Below, one piece after another: positions 30,570 to 40,111 of a stretch of DNA of 64,000 bases; within the stretch, counting starts at the first letter, position 1; the number at the start of each line of letters is the position of its first letter. The notes beneath the pieces were generated by a model. That model was not told where the DNA came from. It worked only from the letters and a program-made list of their open reading frames with translations, and did no database searches. The DNA comes from Comamonas thiooxydans (lineage in GTDB: Bacteria > Pseudomonadota > Gammaproteobacteria > Burkholderiales > Burkholderiaceae_C), in the NCBI RefSeq assembly GCF_002157685.2, contig NZ_AP026738.1, positions 5,850,098-5,914,097 on the forward strand, read 5' to 3'. A program made the translations under genes and the position numbers.

Positions 30570-31262
30570 TCAGGCCGCGGCGACTTCCTTCTTGGCAGAA
30601 CGTGCCTGCATGAACTTGCCCAGTCCGACCACCAGCACAGCGCCCGCTGCTGCAGCAGCATAGTGCAGCCAGGGGTGAGCCATGGTGTAGCCATGCAGCA
30701 GGTTGTCGTTGACGATGGTCTCGCCGCCCACCCAGCCGATCAGCGCCGCGCCCAGCGTGACGATGACGGGGAAGCGTTCCATGAGCTTGATCATCAGCGT
30801 GGAGCCGAAGATCACCAGGGGAATGGAGATGGCCAGACCCAGGATCAGCAACACCATATTGCCCTGGGCGGTGGCGGCCACGGCAATCACGTTGTCCAGG
30901 CTCATCACCAGGTCGGCGATCAGGATCGTACGGATGGCGGTCATCATGGAGCCATGGCCCTTGGATTCGCCCTCGCCGTCTTCGTCGCCGGTCAGCAGCT
31001 GATAGCCGATCCACAGCAGCAGGCAGCCGCCCACGACCTGCAGGAAGGAGAGTTCGAGCAGCTTGGCAGCGACCACGGTCAGCACGATACGCAGCACCAC
31101 GGCGGCGCCGGAGCCGAACATGATGGCTTTCTTTTGCTGTTCAGGGGGGAGGGAGCGCGCGGCCAGTGCGATGACCACGGCGTTGTCGCCGGAGAGGATG
31201 ATGTTGATCCAGATGATCTTCACCAGGCCGATCCAGAAATCGGCGCTATTGAGCATTTCCAT
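30570..31262 (-). CDS. TerC family membrane protein, second copy
   Basis: The 230-residue membrane protein has WINIILSGDNAVVIALAARSLP and ILIADLVMSLDNVIAVAATAQGN, the two TerC signatures with acidic in-membrane residues. An acidic cytoplasmic loop (TGDEDGEGESKG) follows the third helix. I chose the ATG at 31262 because GGAG lies five bases upstream; an ATG two codons later is possible. The short leader has no riboswitch, unlike the paralogue at 11776. The ion handled here may differ (inference). Confidence 0.88.
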   Translation of the reverse strand: MEMLNSADFWIGLVKIIWINIILSGDNAVVIALAARSLPPEQQKKAIMFGSGAAVVLRIVLTVVAAKLLELSFLQVVGGCLLLWIGYQLLTGDEDGEGESKGHGSMMTAIRTILIADLVMSLDNVIAVAATAQGNMVLLILGLAISIPLVIFGSTLMIKLMERFPVIVTLGAALIGWVGGETIVNDNLLHGYTMAHPWLHYAAAAAGAVLVVGLGKFMQARSAKKEVAAA

Positions 31263-31407
31263 GTTGACTCCACTGTTTTGAATATGAAAGCGCCTCATTG
31301 CGCGGCGCTTTCTTTTAAGAGTGGAGGCAGTGTAGGGCGTGAAGCCCATCTTGCCAGTTCGTAATACTGCGTAAATTCAACGCTGTATCACGAACTTTTG
31401 CACGGGC

Positions 31408-32307
31408 TTACTTCTTCAGCAGGCCTTGCAGCAGGCGACCCATTTCGGAAGGGTTGCGGGTGATGGTGAAGCCGCACTCTTCCATGATGGCCAGCTTGGC
31501 GTCAGCCGTGTCGGCACCGCCGGAGATCAGGGCACCTGCGTGGCCCATGCGCTTGCCGGGAGGCGCAGTCACGCCAGCGATGAAGCCCACGATAGGTTTC
31601 TTCATGTTGGCCTTGCACCACTGGGCAGCTTCGGCTTCGTCGGGACCGCCGATTTCACCGATCATGATCACGGCATCGGTGTCGGGATCGTCGTTGAAAG
31701 CGCGCATCACGTCGATGTGCTTCAGACCGTTGATGGGGTCGCCACCGATACCGACGGCAGAGGACTGGCCAATGCCCAGTTCGCTCAGCTGAGCCACGGC
31801 TTCGTAAGTCAGCGTACCGGAACGGGACACCACGCCCACGCGGCCCTTCTTGTGGATGTGACCGGGCATGATGCCGATCTTGATTTCGTCAGGCGTGATC
31901 AGACCGGGGCAGTTGGGGCCCAGCAGCAGGGTCTTCTTGCCGCCGGCAGCTTCCTTGGCCTTCATCTTGTTGCGCACTTCCAGCATGTCGCGAACGGGGA
32001 TGCCTTCGGTGATGCAGATGGCCAGGTCCAGATCGGCTTCAACAGCTTCCCAGATGGCAGCAGCAGCGCCTGCGGGAGGCACGTAGATCACGGACACGGT
32101 AGCGCCGGTTTCCTTGGCAGCGTCCTTGACGGAACCAAAGATTGGGATGTCGAAAATCTTTTCGCCAGCCTTCTTGGGGTTCACGCCTGCCACGAAGCAG
32201 TTCTTGCCGTTCGCGTATTCCTGGCACTTTTCAGTGTGGAACTGACCGGTCTTGCCAGTAATGCCCTGGGTGATGACCTTGGTGTCTTTGTTGATAAAGA
32301 TCGACAT
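31408..32307 (-). CDS. sucD: Succinyl-CoA synthetase alpha subunit
   Basis: The 299-residue subunit carries the phosphohistidine: GKRMGHAGALISGGADTA contains His256. The CoA-binding Rossmann start is VITQGITGKTGQFHTEKCQEYG-like (residues 10-30). With SucC it makes ATP or GTP from succinyl-CoA in the TCA cycle. The start has CGGAGATAG upstream. It begins 20 bases after the sucC stop in an evident operon. Confidence 0.98.
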   Translation of the reverse strand: MSIFINKDTKVITQGITGKTGQFHTEKCQEYANGKNCFVAGVNPKKAGEKIFDIPIFGSVKDAAKETGATVSVIYVPPAGAAAAIWEAVEADLDLAICITEGIPVRDMLEVRNKMKAKEAAGGKKTLLLGPNCPGLITPDEIKIGIMPGHIHKKGRVGVVSRSGTLTYEAVAQLSELGIGQSSAVGIGGDPINGLKHIDVMRAFNDDPDTDAVIMIGEIGGPDEAEAAQWCKANMKKPIVGFIAGVTAPPGKRMGHAGALISGGADTADAKLAIMEECGFTITRNPSEMGRLLQGLLKK

Positions 32308-32327
32308 GTTTCTATCTCCGGGGCGTA

Positions 32328-33488
<1,161 letters not shown>

Positions 33489-33960
33489 GACTTTGTCTCT
33501 CTGAACTGAGGGGAAATACCCGCTTGCCACCGACTCGGGGGAGCCTGGCCATCGGGTTCATATGACATGGCGAGCAGGAATGTACCATGCTGCACCGCGC
33601 AAAACGACACCTGAACATGCGCAAAATCCACAATTTCACGCAACTTTGTCGTGTTCCGGAAACAGCTGCAATGCCTTGAATTCTTTAGGGAAATTATTCC
33701 TACACGATATCTTTTCTTCCCGCAACTTTCTTATGTCTTATATACGAGTCAAGGACATTGAGGCAGCGGCTGGCAATGTGCTGACAACTGCGAATAGCTG
33801 CTACGTCTACTGGGCCATTCGCGCAAGACTTGCCTAAAAGACAGGCAGTGCGCATGCCTGACGAGATTCAAGGACAATCACCGCTCGGAAAGCGGCAATG
33901 GTGCCGCAGGCAGCGGCATACCCACCAAGAAATGCGCGCGCCGGTGCAGGAGAAAATGCA
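33489..33960. other. Intergenic region between sucC and argC
   Basis: About 470 bases separate these divergent genes. Two overlapping open frames of about 90 codons occur but have no ribosome site or recognisable protein. The part 33640-33740 is AT-richer and should hold the sucCD and argC promoters; I could not pick out a reliable -35/-10 pair on either strand. Confidence 0.5.
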
Positions 33961-34893
33961 ATGGCAAAAGTCTTTATTGACGGAGAAGCAGGAACCACGG
34001 GTCTGCAGATCCGTGATCGTCTGGTCGATTTTGCAGGTGTGGAGCTGGTCAGCATCGACCCCGCACTGCGCAAGGACCCCGCCGCCAAACGCTCTCTGAT
34101 TGCCGGTGTGGATCTGGTCATCCTCTGCCTGCACGACGATGCCGCCCGCGAAACCGCCGCCATGGTGGACTCCATCACCGCAGAGACCGGCCGCGCCATC
34201 AAGATCATCGACGCCTCCACCGCCCATCGCACGGCCGCGAGCTGGGTCTACGGTTTCCCCGAACTGCGCGCCGGCCAGCTCGACGCCGTGAAGAACGCCA
34301 CCCGCGTCTCCAACCCCGGCTGCTATGCCACGGGCGCCATCGCCCTGCTGGCACCGCTGGTGGCTGCCGGCCTGATTCCCGCCGACTACCCCGTGAGCCT
34401 GCCCTCCGTGTCCGGCTACACCGGCGGCGGCCGCACCATGATCGAAGCCTATGAAGGCGGCGATGCCGCGCCTTACGAGGCCTACGCACTGGGCCTGTCG
34501 CACAAGCACATTCCCGAAATCCTGCACTACACCGGCATGACCCGCCGCCCCGTGTTCATCCCCGCCGTGAGCAACTTTGCCCAGGGCATGCTGGTGCAGC
34601 TGCCGCTGCACCTCGATCTGCTGCCCGGCGCGCCCAAGGCCGCCGACCTGCACGACGCCCTGGCCAGCCATTACGCCCAGACCAACACCAGCGCCAACTG
34701 GGTCAGCGTGCTGCCGCCCACGGACGACAACAAGCTGGCCGCAGATACCCTGGCCAATACCAACAAGCTGGAGCTGCGTGTGTTTGCCAACGAGCAATAC
34801 CGCCAGGCCGTGCTGATCGCACGCCTGGACAATCTGGGCAAGGGTGCCAGCGGCGCTGCCGTGCAGAACCTGCAGATCATGCTGGGTCTCTGA
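33961..34893 (+). CDS. argC: N-acetyl-gamma-glutamyl-phosphate reductase (type 2)
   Basis: The 310-residue enzyme reduces N-acetylglutamyl phosphate in arginine synthesis. It begins [21 protein letters not shown] (NADP site), has catalytic Cys121 in [14 protein letters not shown] and the conserved HKHIPEI. The short length and N-terminal [10 protein letters not shown] are those of the type 2 family, not the 335-residue E. coli type. The start at 33961 follows CAGGAG. A terminator follows directly. Confidence 0.96.
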   Translation: MAKVFIDGEAGTTGLQIRDRLVDFAGVELVSIDPALRKDPAAKRSLIAGVDLVILCLHDDAARETAAMVDSITAETGRAIKIIDASTAHRTAASWVYGFPELRAGQLDAVKNATRVSNPGCYATGAIALLAPLVAAGLIPADYPVSLPSVSGYTGGGRTMIEAYEGGDAAPYEAYALGLSHKHIPEILHYTGMTRRPVFIPAVSNFAQGMLVQLPLHLDLLPGAPKAADLHDALASHYAQTNTSANWVSVLPPTDDNKLAADTLANTNKLELRVFANEQYRQAVLIARLDNLGKGASGAAVQNLQIMLGL

Positions 34894-34912
34894 GCACGCC
34901 CCGCATCTGCTG

Positions 34913-34937
34913 AAACGGCCCTTAGGGCCGTTTTTTA
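34913..34937 (+). terminator. argC intrinsic terminator
   Basis: AAACGGCCC (34913-34921) pairs with GGGCCGTTT (34925-34933) around a TTA loop, followed by six T in all. Confidence 0.92.
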
Positions 34938-34990
34938 TTGGCTTCGCGGCGAAGATCAGCACTTGGCCCCGCTCCGGACAAACAATAAAA

Positions 34991-35008
34991 TCAATAGCTT
35001 GCAGCGCT
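34991..35008 (+). repeat. Short dispersed repeat
   Basis: TCAATAGCTTGCAGCGCT is a copy of the ATAGCT...AGCGCT family, located in the region upstream of yddG. Confidence 0.5.
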
Positions 35009-35093
35009 CTTCAGCCAAGAAATTCAATGCAGAAAATGCATTGATTCATTGTCTATATTGCGCACAGAGCTCCTGTTTTAAAAGCGCATCCCC

Positions 35094-36014
35094 ATGAACC
35101 CCTCTGAAGCCGCTGCCCGGCGTGCCACGCTCATCGGCCTGCTGGCCGTGCTCTGCTGGAGCTGCACCGTGGGCCTGATGCGCGCCGTGGCCGAGCCGCT
35201 GGGTGCCGTCGGCGGCGCGGCCTGCATCTACACCATGGCCGCCATCTGCATTGCCGTCGCACGTGGGCGCAAAGGCTGGCGCGAGCTGGCACGCTGGCGC
35301 AGCATGCACCCTGCCTACCTCTGGGGCTGCGGCCTGCTGTTCGTGGTCTATGAAATCTGCCTGTCCGTGGCCGTGGGCCTGGCCCACGACCGCAGCCAGG
35401 CCATGGAAATCGGGCTCATCAACTATCTCTGGCCCAGCCTCACCATCGTGCTGGCCGTGCTGTGCGGCCAGCAGGCGGCTCGCTGGTGGCTGTGGCCAGG
35501 CGTGCTGATCTGCCTGTGGGGTCTGGCGCGCGTGCTGGGCGGCGACAGCTTCAGCCTGCCGGTCATGTGGAGCCATGTGCTGGGCAACCCGCTGGCCTAT
35601 GGCATGGGTTTTGCAGCCGCCCTGCTCTGGCCAACCTACTCGCTGCTGGCGCGCCGCTATGGCTCAGGCTTCAACGCCGTAGGCCTGTTCGTGACCTGGA
35701 CTGCCATCGCACTGTGGCTCAAGTGGCTGATGCTGGGCGAGCCACAGCCCATGCTCTGGACCTGGCTCACCGCCGGCCAGGTCTTGCTGGTCGGAGCGCT
35801 CACGGCACTGGGCTATAGCTGCTGGGAGCACGGCATCCAGCATGGCAAGCTGGCCCTGCTGGCCGCGGCGTCCTATTTCACGCCCGTGCTCTCGGCGCTG
35901 ATGGCCAGCGCACTGCTGCAAGTGCTGCCGGGCTGGAGCTTTTGGCAAGGCGTGGCACTGGTAACGCTGGGTTCGCTGGTCTGCTGGTGGGCGACGCGCA
36001 GCAGCCGGGATTAG
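35094..36014 (+). CDS. yddG: YddG-like aromatic amino acid exporter
   Basis: The 306-residue inner membrane protein matches YddG along its whole length: ATLIGLLAVLCWSCTVGLMRAV, EPLGAVGGAACIYTM, INYLWPSLTIVLAVL and ASYFTPVLSALMASALLQV. It has ten helices. YddG exports phenylalanine, tyrosine, tryptophan and some dipeptides or drugs in enterics. It appears monocistronic and is convergent with the next gene. Confidence 0.92.
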   Translation: MNPSEAAARRATLIGLLAVLCWSCTVGLMRAVAEPLGAVGGAACIYTMAAICIAVARGRKGWRELARWRSMHPAYLWGCGLLFVVYEICLSVAVGLAHDRSQAMEIGLINYLWPSLTIVLAVLCGQQAARWWLWPGVLICLWGLARVLGGDSFSLPVMWSHVLGNPLAYGMGFAAALLWPTYSLLARRYGSGFNAVGLFVTWTAIALWLKWLMLGEPQPMLWTWLTAGQVLLVGALTALGYSCWEHGIQHGKLALLAAASYFTPVLSALMASALLQVLPGWSFWQGVALVTLGSLVCWWATRSSRD

Positions 36015-36039
36015 GCCGGCATCGCGCCCGCCGGGGCCC

Positions 36040-36774
36040 TCAGGCCGTCATCCAGATGCCCAAGCCGAGCACGGCGGCATGCCCGGCCAGCAAGATCCAC
36101 AACAGCGTCCAGGGCGGCTCGGTCAGACCCTGCAGCATCTCCTGGATGCGGGCGCCCAGAAAGGCGCGCAGCGCCGGATCGTCCTTGCCGCCTTCGCTGC
36201 CCCACTCGGCGCGCGTGTGGCCCCATTCCTCGAGCAGGTCGGCCAGCGGCAGGCGATTGAGCACGCTGCGCACCACGAACTGCACGGCACGCCCGTTACC
36301 CACCCAGGGCTGAAGATGCTCCATCGCCGCGCCCACGGTGAGCAGGTCAGCCGCCTTGTGCATGGCCTTGTGAGCGCTGGGCAGGGCCTCGATGCGCTGT
36401 GCCAGCATGGCCGCCAGACGCTCGGCCAGGCCCTTGCCGTAACGCGCCACCAGCTTGCCTGCCGCACGGGCACGGCCCAGCTGCAGACCGACTATGAGGT
36501 AGGCGGGAATGATGAAGATCAGCACCACGGCCACCAGCAGCGGCGGCGACATCAGCAGGCTGATCACGGCGCCGTAGATGCCGGTATGCGCCGAGGCATG
36601 AATGCCCTGGCCGGGATCGGCCATCAGGCGCGAAAAATAGAACACGGCCGCGCCGCAGCCCAGCACCAGGGCCAGCAAGGCACCGAGCATCAGGCCGCCC
36701 AGCAGCGATTTGCCGGCACTCAGGCCCACGCGCAGGGCGGATGGGGCGTCAGGGGGTTGCGAAGCAGTCAGCAC
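36040..36774 (-). CDS. Membrane protein of unknown function downstream of recX
   Basis: This 244-residue protein has two N-terminal membrane helices (around 25-50 and 70-98), a long cytoplasmic helical region (about 100-220) and a C-terminal helix (LLWILLAGHAAVLGLGIWM). I do not recognise a characterised family. The start is GTG at 36774 with GGAGGG six bases upstream; an open frame continues upstream without an equally good start. It lies 59 bases after recX on the same strand, so it probably belongs to the recA-recX unit. Confidence 0.75.
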   Translation of the reverse strand: MLTASQPPDAPSALRVGLSAGKSLLGGLMLGALLALVLGCGAAVFYFSRLMADPGQGIHASAHTGIYGAVISLLMSPPLLVAVVLIFIIPAYLIVGLQLGRARAAGKLVARYGKGLAERLAAMLAQRIEALPSAHKAMHKAADLLTVGAAMEHLQPWVGNGRAVQFVVRSVLNRLPLADLLEEWGHTRAEWGSEGGKDDPALRAFLGARIQEMLQGLTEPPWTLLWILLAGHAAVLGLGIWMTA

Positions 36775-36833
36775 GTGGGTCCCTCCGGTGTAAGAAGCGG
36801 TTCCTCGTCCAGCAGGAGGGAGCAGGCTGCAGC

Positions 36834-37304
36834 TCAGTCTTCGCTGTCGGGTGCTGCGCAGTATGGGGCATCGCGCAGCACGCGTGAAGCCACGTCTGCC
36901 GAAAAGCCCCGCGACGCCATGAAGCGCAGCTGTTTGGCCTTTTCCTTGATATCGGCAGGCGGCGTACCAAAGCGCTTGCGCCACAGCTCGCGGGCGCGCT
37001 CCAGCTCGGTATCGCGCAGTTGCTCGCTCGCGTTGCGCACCACTTCATCGTCCAGCCCTTTGCTGCGCAACTCCTGCACCAGCCGCGCCGTGCCAAAGCG
37101 GCTGGACTTGCTGTGAATGACGGAATCCACCACCCGCTGCACGCTGATGAAGCCGCGCTTTTCCAGCTCATCGAGAATGGCCTGCAGGTCATCGCCCTCT
37201 TCCACATACGGCGCCAGCTTGCGCTGCAACTCCAGCCGCGAATGCTCGCGCTGCCCCAGCAGCCTCAGGGCTCGACCCTTGAGTGAAAGCTTGGCAAAGC
37301 TCAC
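36834..37304 (-). CDS. recX: RecA regulator RecX
   Basis: The 156-residue helical-repeat protein limits RecA filament growth. It contains LKGRALRLLGQREHSRLELQRKL at the start, then FISVQRVVDSVIHSK and FGTARLVQELRSKGL, and FMASRGFSADVASRVL. The start is GTG at 37304 with GGAG seven bases upstream. It lies downstream of recA behind an intrinsic terminator, so its expression should depend on read-through. Confidence 0.95.
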   Translation of the reverse strand: MSFAKLSLKGRALRLLGQREHSRLELQRKLAPYVEEGDDLQAILDELEKRGFISVQRVVDSVIHSKSSRFGTARLVQELRSKGLDDEVVRNASEQLRDTELERARELWRKRFGTPPADIKEKAKQLRFMASRGFSADVASRVLRDAPYCAAPDSED

Positions 37305-37314
37305 GACGCATCTC

Positions 37315-37346
37315 CAAAAACAAAAAGGCGCAGGACGAACCTGCGC
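37315..37346 (-). terminator. Intrinsic terminator between recA and recX
   Basis: On the minus strand GCGCAGG (37346-37340) pairs with CCTGCGC (37334-37328), then CTTTTTGTTTTTGGAG. The T-run ends in the recX Shine-Dalgarno. A read-through terminator at this place is known in E. coli. Confidence 0.85.
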
Positions 37347-37417
37347 AAAGATGGCAAACCTTTTGAGCAATGAGGCCCGCACTCAAACACTGGCGTTTAC
37401 CAAGCCAGGGACATCAA

Positions 37418-37485
37418 GCAAGGGCCGCATCGCAGCGAGGATGTCGTCCCCTTTCGCGAAAGGCGCATGGCGCCTCAGGGGGAAG
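37418..37485 (-). repeat. Hairpin-rich 3'-end repeat, copy D
   Basis: On the minus strand CTTCCCCCTGAGGCGCC is followed by GCGCCTTTCGCGAAAGGGGA and CGACATCCTCGCTGCG. It begins a few bases after the recA stop at 37488. This copy is shorter because its CCTCTCTC stem is reduced to CTTTCGCGAAAG. Confidence 0.75.
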
Positions 37486-37487
37486 AA

Positions 37488-38597
37488 TCAGCCTTCAATC
37501 ACTCCGTCCTTGTCCACCTTGCCCTTGCCGCCCTTGGCAGGCTTGGCTTCGGCAGCAGCAGCACCGTCCACGGGCAGCAGCTTGATGCCCAGGCTATCGC
37601 GCACCTTGTTTTCGATTTCGATGGCCAGCGCGGGGTTCTCGCGCAGGAACTCACGCGAGTTGTCACGGCCCTGGCCGATTTTTTCGCCGTTGTAGGCATA
37701 CCAGGCACCGCTCTTTTCCAGAATCTTGGCGTTCACGCCCATGTCCAGAATCTCGCCTTCGCGGCTGATGCCTTCGCCAAACAGGATGTCGAACTCGGCC
37801 GTCTTGAAGGGAGGCGAGACCTTGTTCTTCACGACCTTGACCTTGGTTTCGTTGCCGATGGCCTCGTCACCCTTCTTGATGGTGCCGGTGCGGCGGATAT
37901 CCAGACGCACGGAGGCATAGAACTTCAGCGCATTGCCGCCGGTGGTGGTCTCGGGCGAGCCGAACATCACGCCGATCTTCATGCGGATCTGGTTGATGAA
38001 GATGACCATGCAGTTGGTCTTCTTGATGGTGGCCGTCAGCTTGCGCAGGGCCTGGCTCATCAGACGGGCCTGCAGGCCAGGCAGGGCATCGCCCATCTCG
38101 CCTTCGATTTCGGCCTTGGGCGTCAATGCGGCCACCGAGTCGATGACGATCAGGTCCACGGCACCCGAACGCACCAGACTGTCGCAGATCTCCAGGGCCT
38201 GCTCACCGGTGTCAGGCTGGCTGATCAGCACGTCGCTGAGGTTCACGCCCAGCTTCTGGGCGTAGCTGGTGTCCAGCGCATGTTCGGCGTCAATGAAGGC
38301 GCAGGTGCCGCCCTGCTTTTGCATCTCGGCAATGACCTGCAGCGTCAGCGTGGTCTTGCCCGAGGATTCGGGACCGTAGATTTCGATCACGCGACCACGG
38401 GGCAGACCACCTACGCCCAGAGCAATGTCCAGACCCAGGGAGCCGGTGGAAACGACCTGAATGTCTTCGATGGCTTCACCTTCACCGAGCTTCATGATGG
38501 TGCCCTTGCCGAACTGCTTTTCGATCTGGGCCAGGGCGGCTGCCAGGGCTTTGGCTTTTTCGCTGTTGGCGTCGTTGGTCTTGGCGATGGCGTTCAT
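37488..38597 (-). CDS. recA: Recombinase A
   Basis: The 369-residue protein has the Walker A motif GPESSGKTT at residues 75-83, [22 protein letters not shown], the L2 region [37 protein letters not shown] and the usual lysine- and alanine-rich tail. It drives homologous recombination and the SOS response. A CTG-N10-CAG box lies about 58 bases upstream, fitting LexA control. recX follows behind a terminator and a dispersed repeat. Confidence 0.99.
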   Translation of the reverse strand: MNAIAKTNDANSEKAKALAAALAQIEKQFGKGTIMKLGEGEAIEDIQVVSTGSLGLDIALGVGGLPRGRVIEIYGPESSGKTTLTLQVIAEMQKQGGTCAFIDAEHALDTSYAQKLGVNLSDVLISQPDTGEQALEICDSLVRSGAVDLIVIDSVAALTPKAEIEGEMGDALPGLQARLMSQALRKLTATIKKTNCMVIFINQIRMKIGVMFGSPETTTGGNALKFYASVRLDIRRTGTIKKGDEAIGNETKVKVVKNKVSPPFKTAEFDILFGEGISREGEILDMGVNAKILEKSGAWYAYNGEKIGQGRDNSREFLRENPALAIEIENKVRDSLGIKLLPVDGAAAAEAKPAKGGKGKVDKDGVIEG

Positions 38598-38655
38598 ATC
38601 AGGCTCCGAAGTAGGTGAATGACTGTCTGTGGCCAGTCCTGTTTTTGCATTCAGG

Positions 38656-38671
38656 CTGGATGCTTGAACAG
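38656..38671 (-). promoter_or_regulatory. LexA-type (SOS) box upstream of recA
   Basis: The minus strand reads TACTGTTCAAGCATCCAG, which is CTG-N10-CAG with a perfect left half and one mismatch (CCAG for ACAG) on the right. It lies 59 bases before the recA ATG and 65 bases before the divergent MarR gene. Confidence 0.75.
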
Positions 38672-38735
38672 TAGTTTAGATGTGGATGCTGCAGATTTAT
38701 TTAAATATTTAGTCAGTTTGCCTTACTATTTATCC

Positions 38736-39227
38736 ATGTCGGAAATCGCTCCCGTCACCCCGCCCGCCGATGCCTGGCGCCAGACCCATCTGGGCCGTTT
38801 GCTCGGCCATGCCATGCGCCGCTTCGATGCGCGCGTGCTGCAGCTCATGGCGCGTGCAGTGGAGGTGCCGCTGGCGCTATCCAATCTGGCGGCGCGCGAC
38901 AAGGTAGGTGCGGCCCATATCCACATCACGCGCCATCTGTCGCTGGCTGGCGACCGGCTCACCGATCTTGCCGACAAGGCCGGCATGACCAAGCAGGCCA
39001 TGGCCGATCTGGTGGCGCAGTGCGAAGCCTGGGGCCTGGTCACGCGCGAGGCCGACCCGCACGATGCGCGCGCCAGGCGCGTGCGCTTCACCGATGCGGG
39101 CCTGGCCTGGCTTCAGGCTTTTCACGACGCCGTAAGCCAGGCCGAGGCCGAATTTCGCGAAGCCGTGGGCGCGGATGTGGCCACCGTGGTCGCGCTGGGC
39201 CTGGAAGCCTATGCCGAAGGCTACTGA
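38736..39227 (+). CDS. MarR-family transcriptional regulator
   Basis: The 163-residue protein has the MarR winged helix at about residues 35-105 (HLSLAGDRLTDLADKAGMTKQAMADLVAQCEAWGLVTREADPHDARARRVRFTDAG). The target is unknown. I chose the ATG at 38736 because conservation starts there; its AT-rich leader (38695-38735) may contain its own operator. It is divergent from recA. Confidence 0.9.
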   Translation: MSEIAPVTPPADAWRQTHLGRLLGHAMRRFDARVLQLMARAVEVPLALSNLAARDKVGAAHIHITRHLSLAGDRLTDLADKAGMTKQAMADLVAQCEAWGLVTREADPHDARARRVRFTDAGLAWLQAFHDAVSQAEAEFREAVGADVATVVALGLEAYAEGY

Positions 39228-39342
39228 GATTCTGTATTGACGCCTATGAGCGGCTGTCGAGAATTGCCCAGAGCAGCCATGGGCCATCCCTACAATGGCA
39301 GCAAAAGTGCAAACAGGCACACATAACAAGTAGGAGACTCCC

Positions 39343-40020
39343 ATGCGCATACTGATTGCCGAAGACGACCAGGTGCTGGCAGACGGCCTGCTGCGCACGC
39401 TGCGCAGCTCGGGCGCCGTCGTCAGCCATGTGGCCAATGGCAGCGAGGCCGATACCGCCTTGCTGACCAGCAGCGAATTCGATTTGCTGATTCTCGATCT
39501 GGGCCTGCCCAAGGTGCACGGCCTCGAAGTGCTCAAGCGCCTGCGTGGGCGCGGCGATGCGCTGCCGGTGCTGATTCTCACGGCCGCCGACTCCATCGAG
39601 GAGCGGGTGCAAGGCCTGGACTATGGGGCCGACGACTACATGGCCAAGCCGTTTGCGCTGTCCGAGCTGGAAGCGCGCGTGCGCGCCCTCACGCGTCGCG
39701 GTATGGGTGGCGCCAGTTCCACCATCAAGCATGGTCCGCTGGTCTATGACCAGACTGGCCGGGTCGCCACCATAGACGGCAAGATGGTGGAGCTGTCGGC
39801 GCGCGAGCTGGGCCTGCTGGAGGTGCTGCTGCAGCGCGCGGGCCGCCTGGTCAGCAAGGACCAGTTGGTGGAGCGCCTGTGCGAATGGGGCGAAGAGGTG
39901 AGCAACAACGCCATCGAGGTCTATATCCACCGCCTGCGCAAGAAAATCGAGAAAGGCCCGATCCGCATCGCCACCGTGCGCGGCCTCGGGTATTGCCTGG
40001 AAAAAATCACCCCCCCCTGA
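39343..40020 (+). CDS. tctD: OmpR-family response regulator (TctD-like)
   Basis: The 225-residue regulator has a receiver domain with the acidic pair Glu7-Asp8-Asp9, phospho-acceptor Asp52 (LLILDLGLPK) and KPF (near residue 103). A C-terminal winged helix follows (LSARELGLLEVLLQRAGRLVSKDQLVERL, NAIEVYIHRLRKKI). It is followed by a sensor kinase and a Bug receptor gene, so control of tricarboxylate uptake is likely and I use the tctD name by context. The last codons and the stop (CCCCCCTGAGCGG) fall inside a dispersed repeat. Confidence 0.9.
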   Translation: MRILIAEDDQVLADGLLRTLRSSGAVVSHVANGSEADTALLTSSEFDLLILDLGLPKVHGLEVLKRLRGRGDALPVLILTAADSIEERVQGLDYGADDYMAKPFALSELEARVRALTRRGMGGASSTIKHGPLVYDQTGRVATIDGKMVELSARELGLLEVLLQRAGRLVSKDQLVERLCEWGEEVSNNAIEVYIHRLRKKIEKGPIRIATVRGLGYCLEKITPP

Positions 40021-40092
40021 GCGGCCCCGCCGCTTCCCCCCAGGGGGACGGCAGCCTTTGCTTCGGGGCGGCCCTCGCTGGCTGCCTCTTGT
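40012..40092 (+). repeat. Hairpin-rich 3'-end repeat, copy E, supplying the tctD stop codon
   Basis: CCCCTGAGCGGCCCCGCCGC is followed by TTCCCCCCAGGGGGACGGC and then a diverged GGCGGCCCTCGCTGGC end. The TGA at 40018-40020 of the response regulator is part of the conserved CCCCTGAGCGG of the repeat. The central CTCTCTC stem of the other copies is missing here. Confidence 0.7.
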
Positions 40093-40111
40093 ATGAGATA
40101 GCGCCCCACCC

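Noticed and set aside
33562..33837. 91-codon open frame between sucC and argC
   Set aside because: No ribosome site and no recognisable protein. It overlaps another frame of similar size in the same promoter region.
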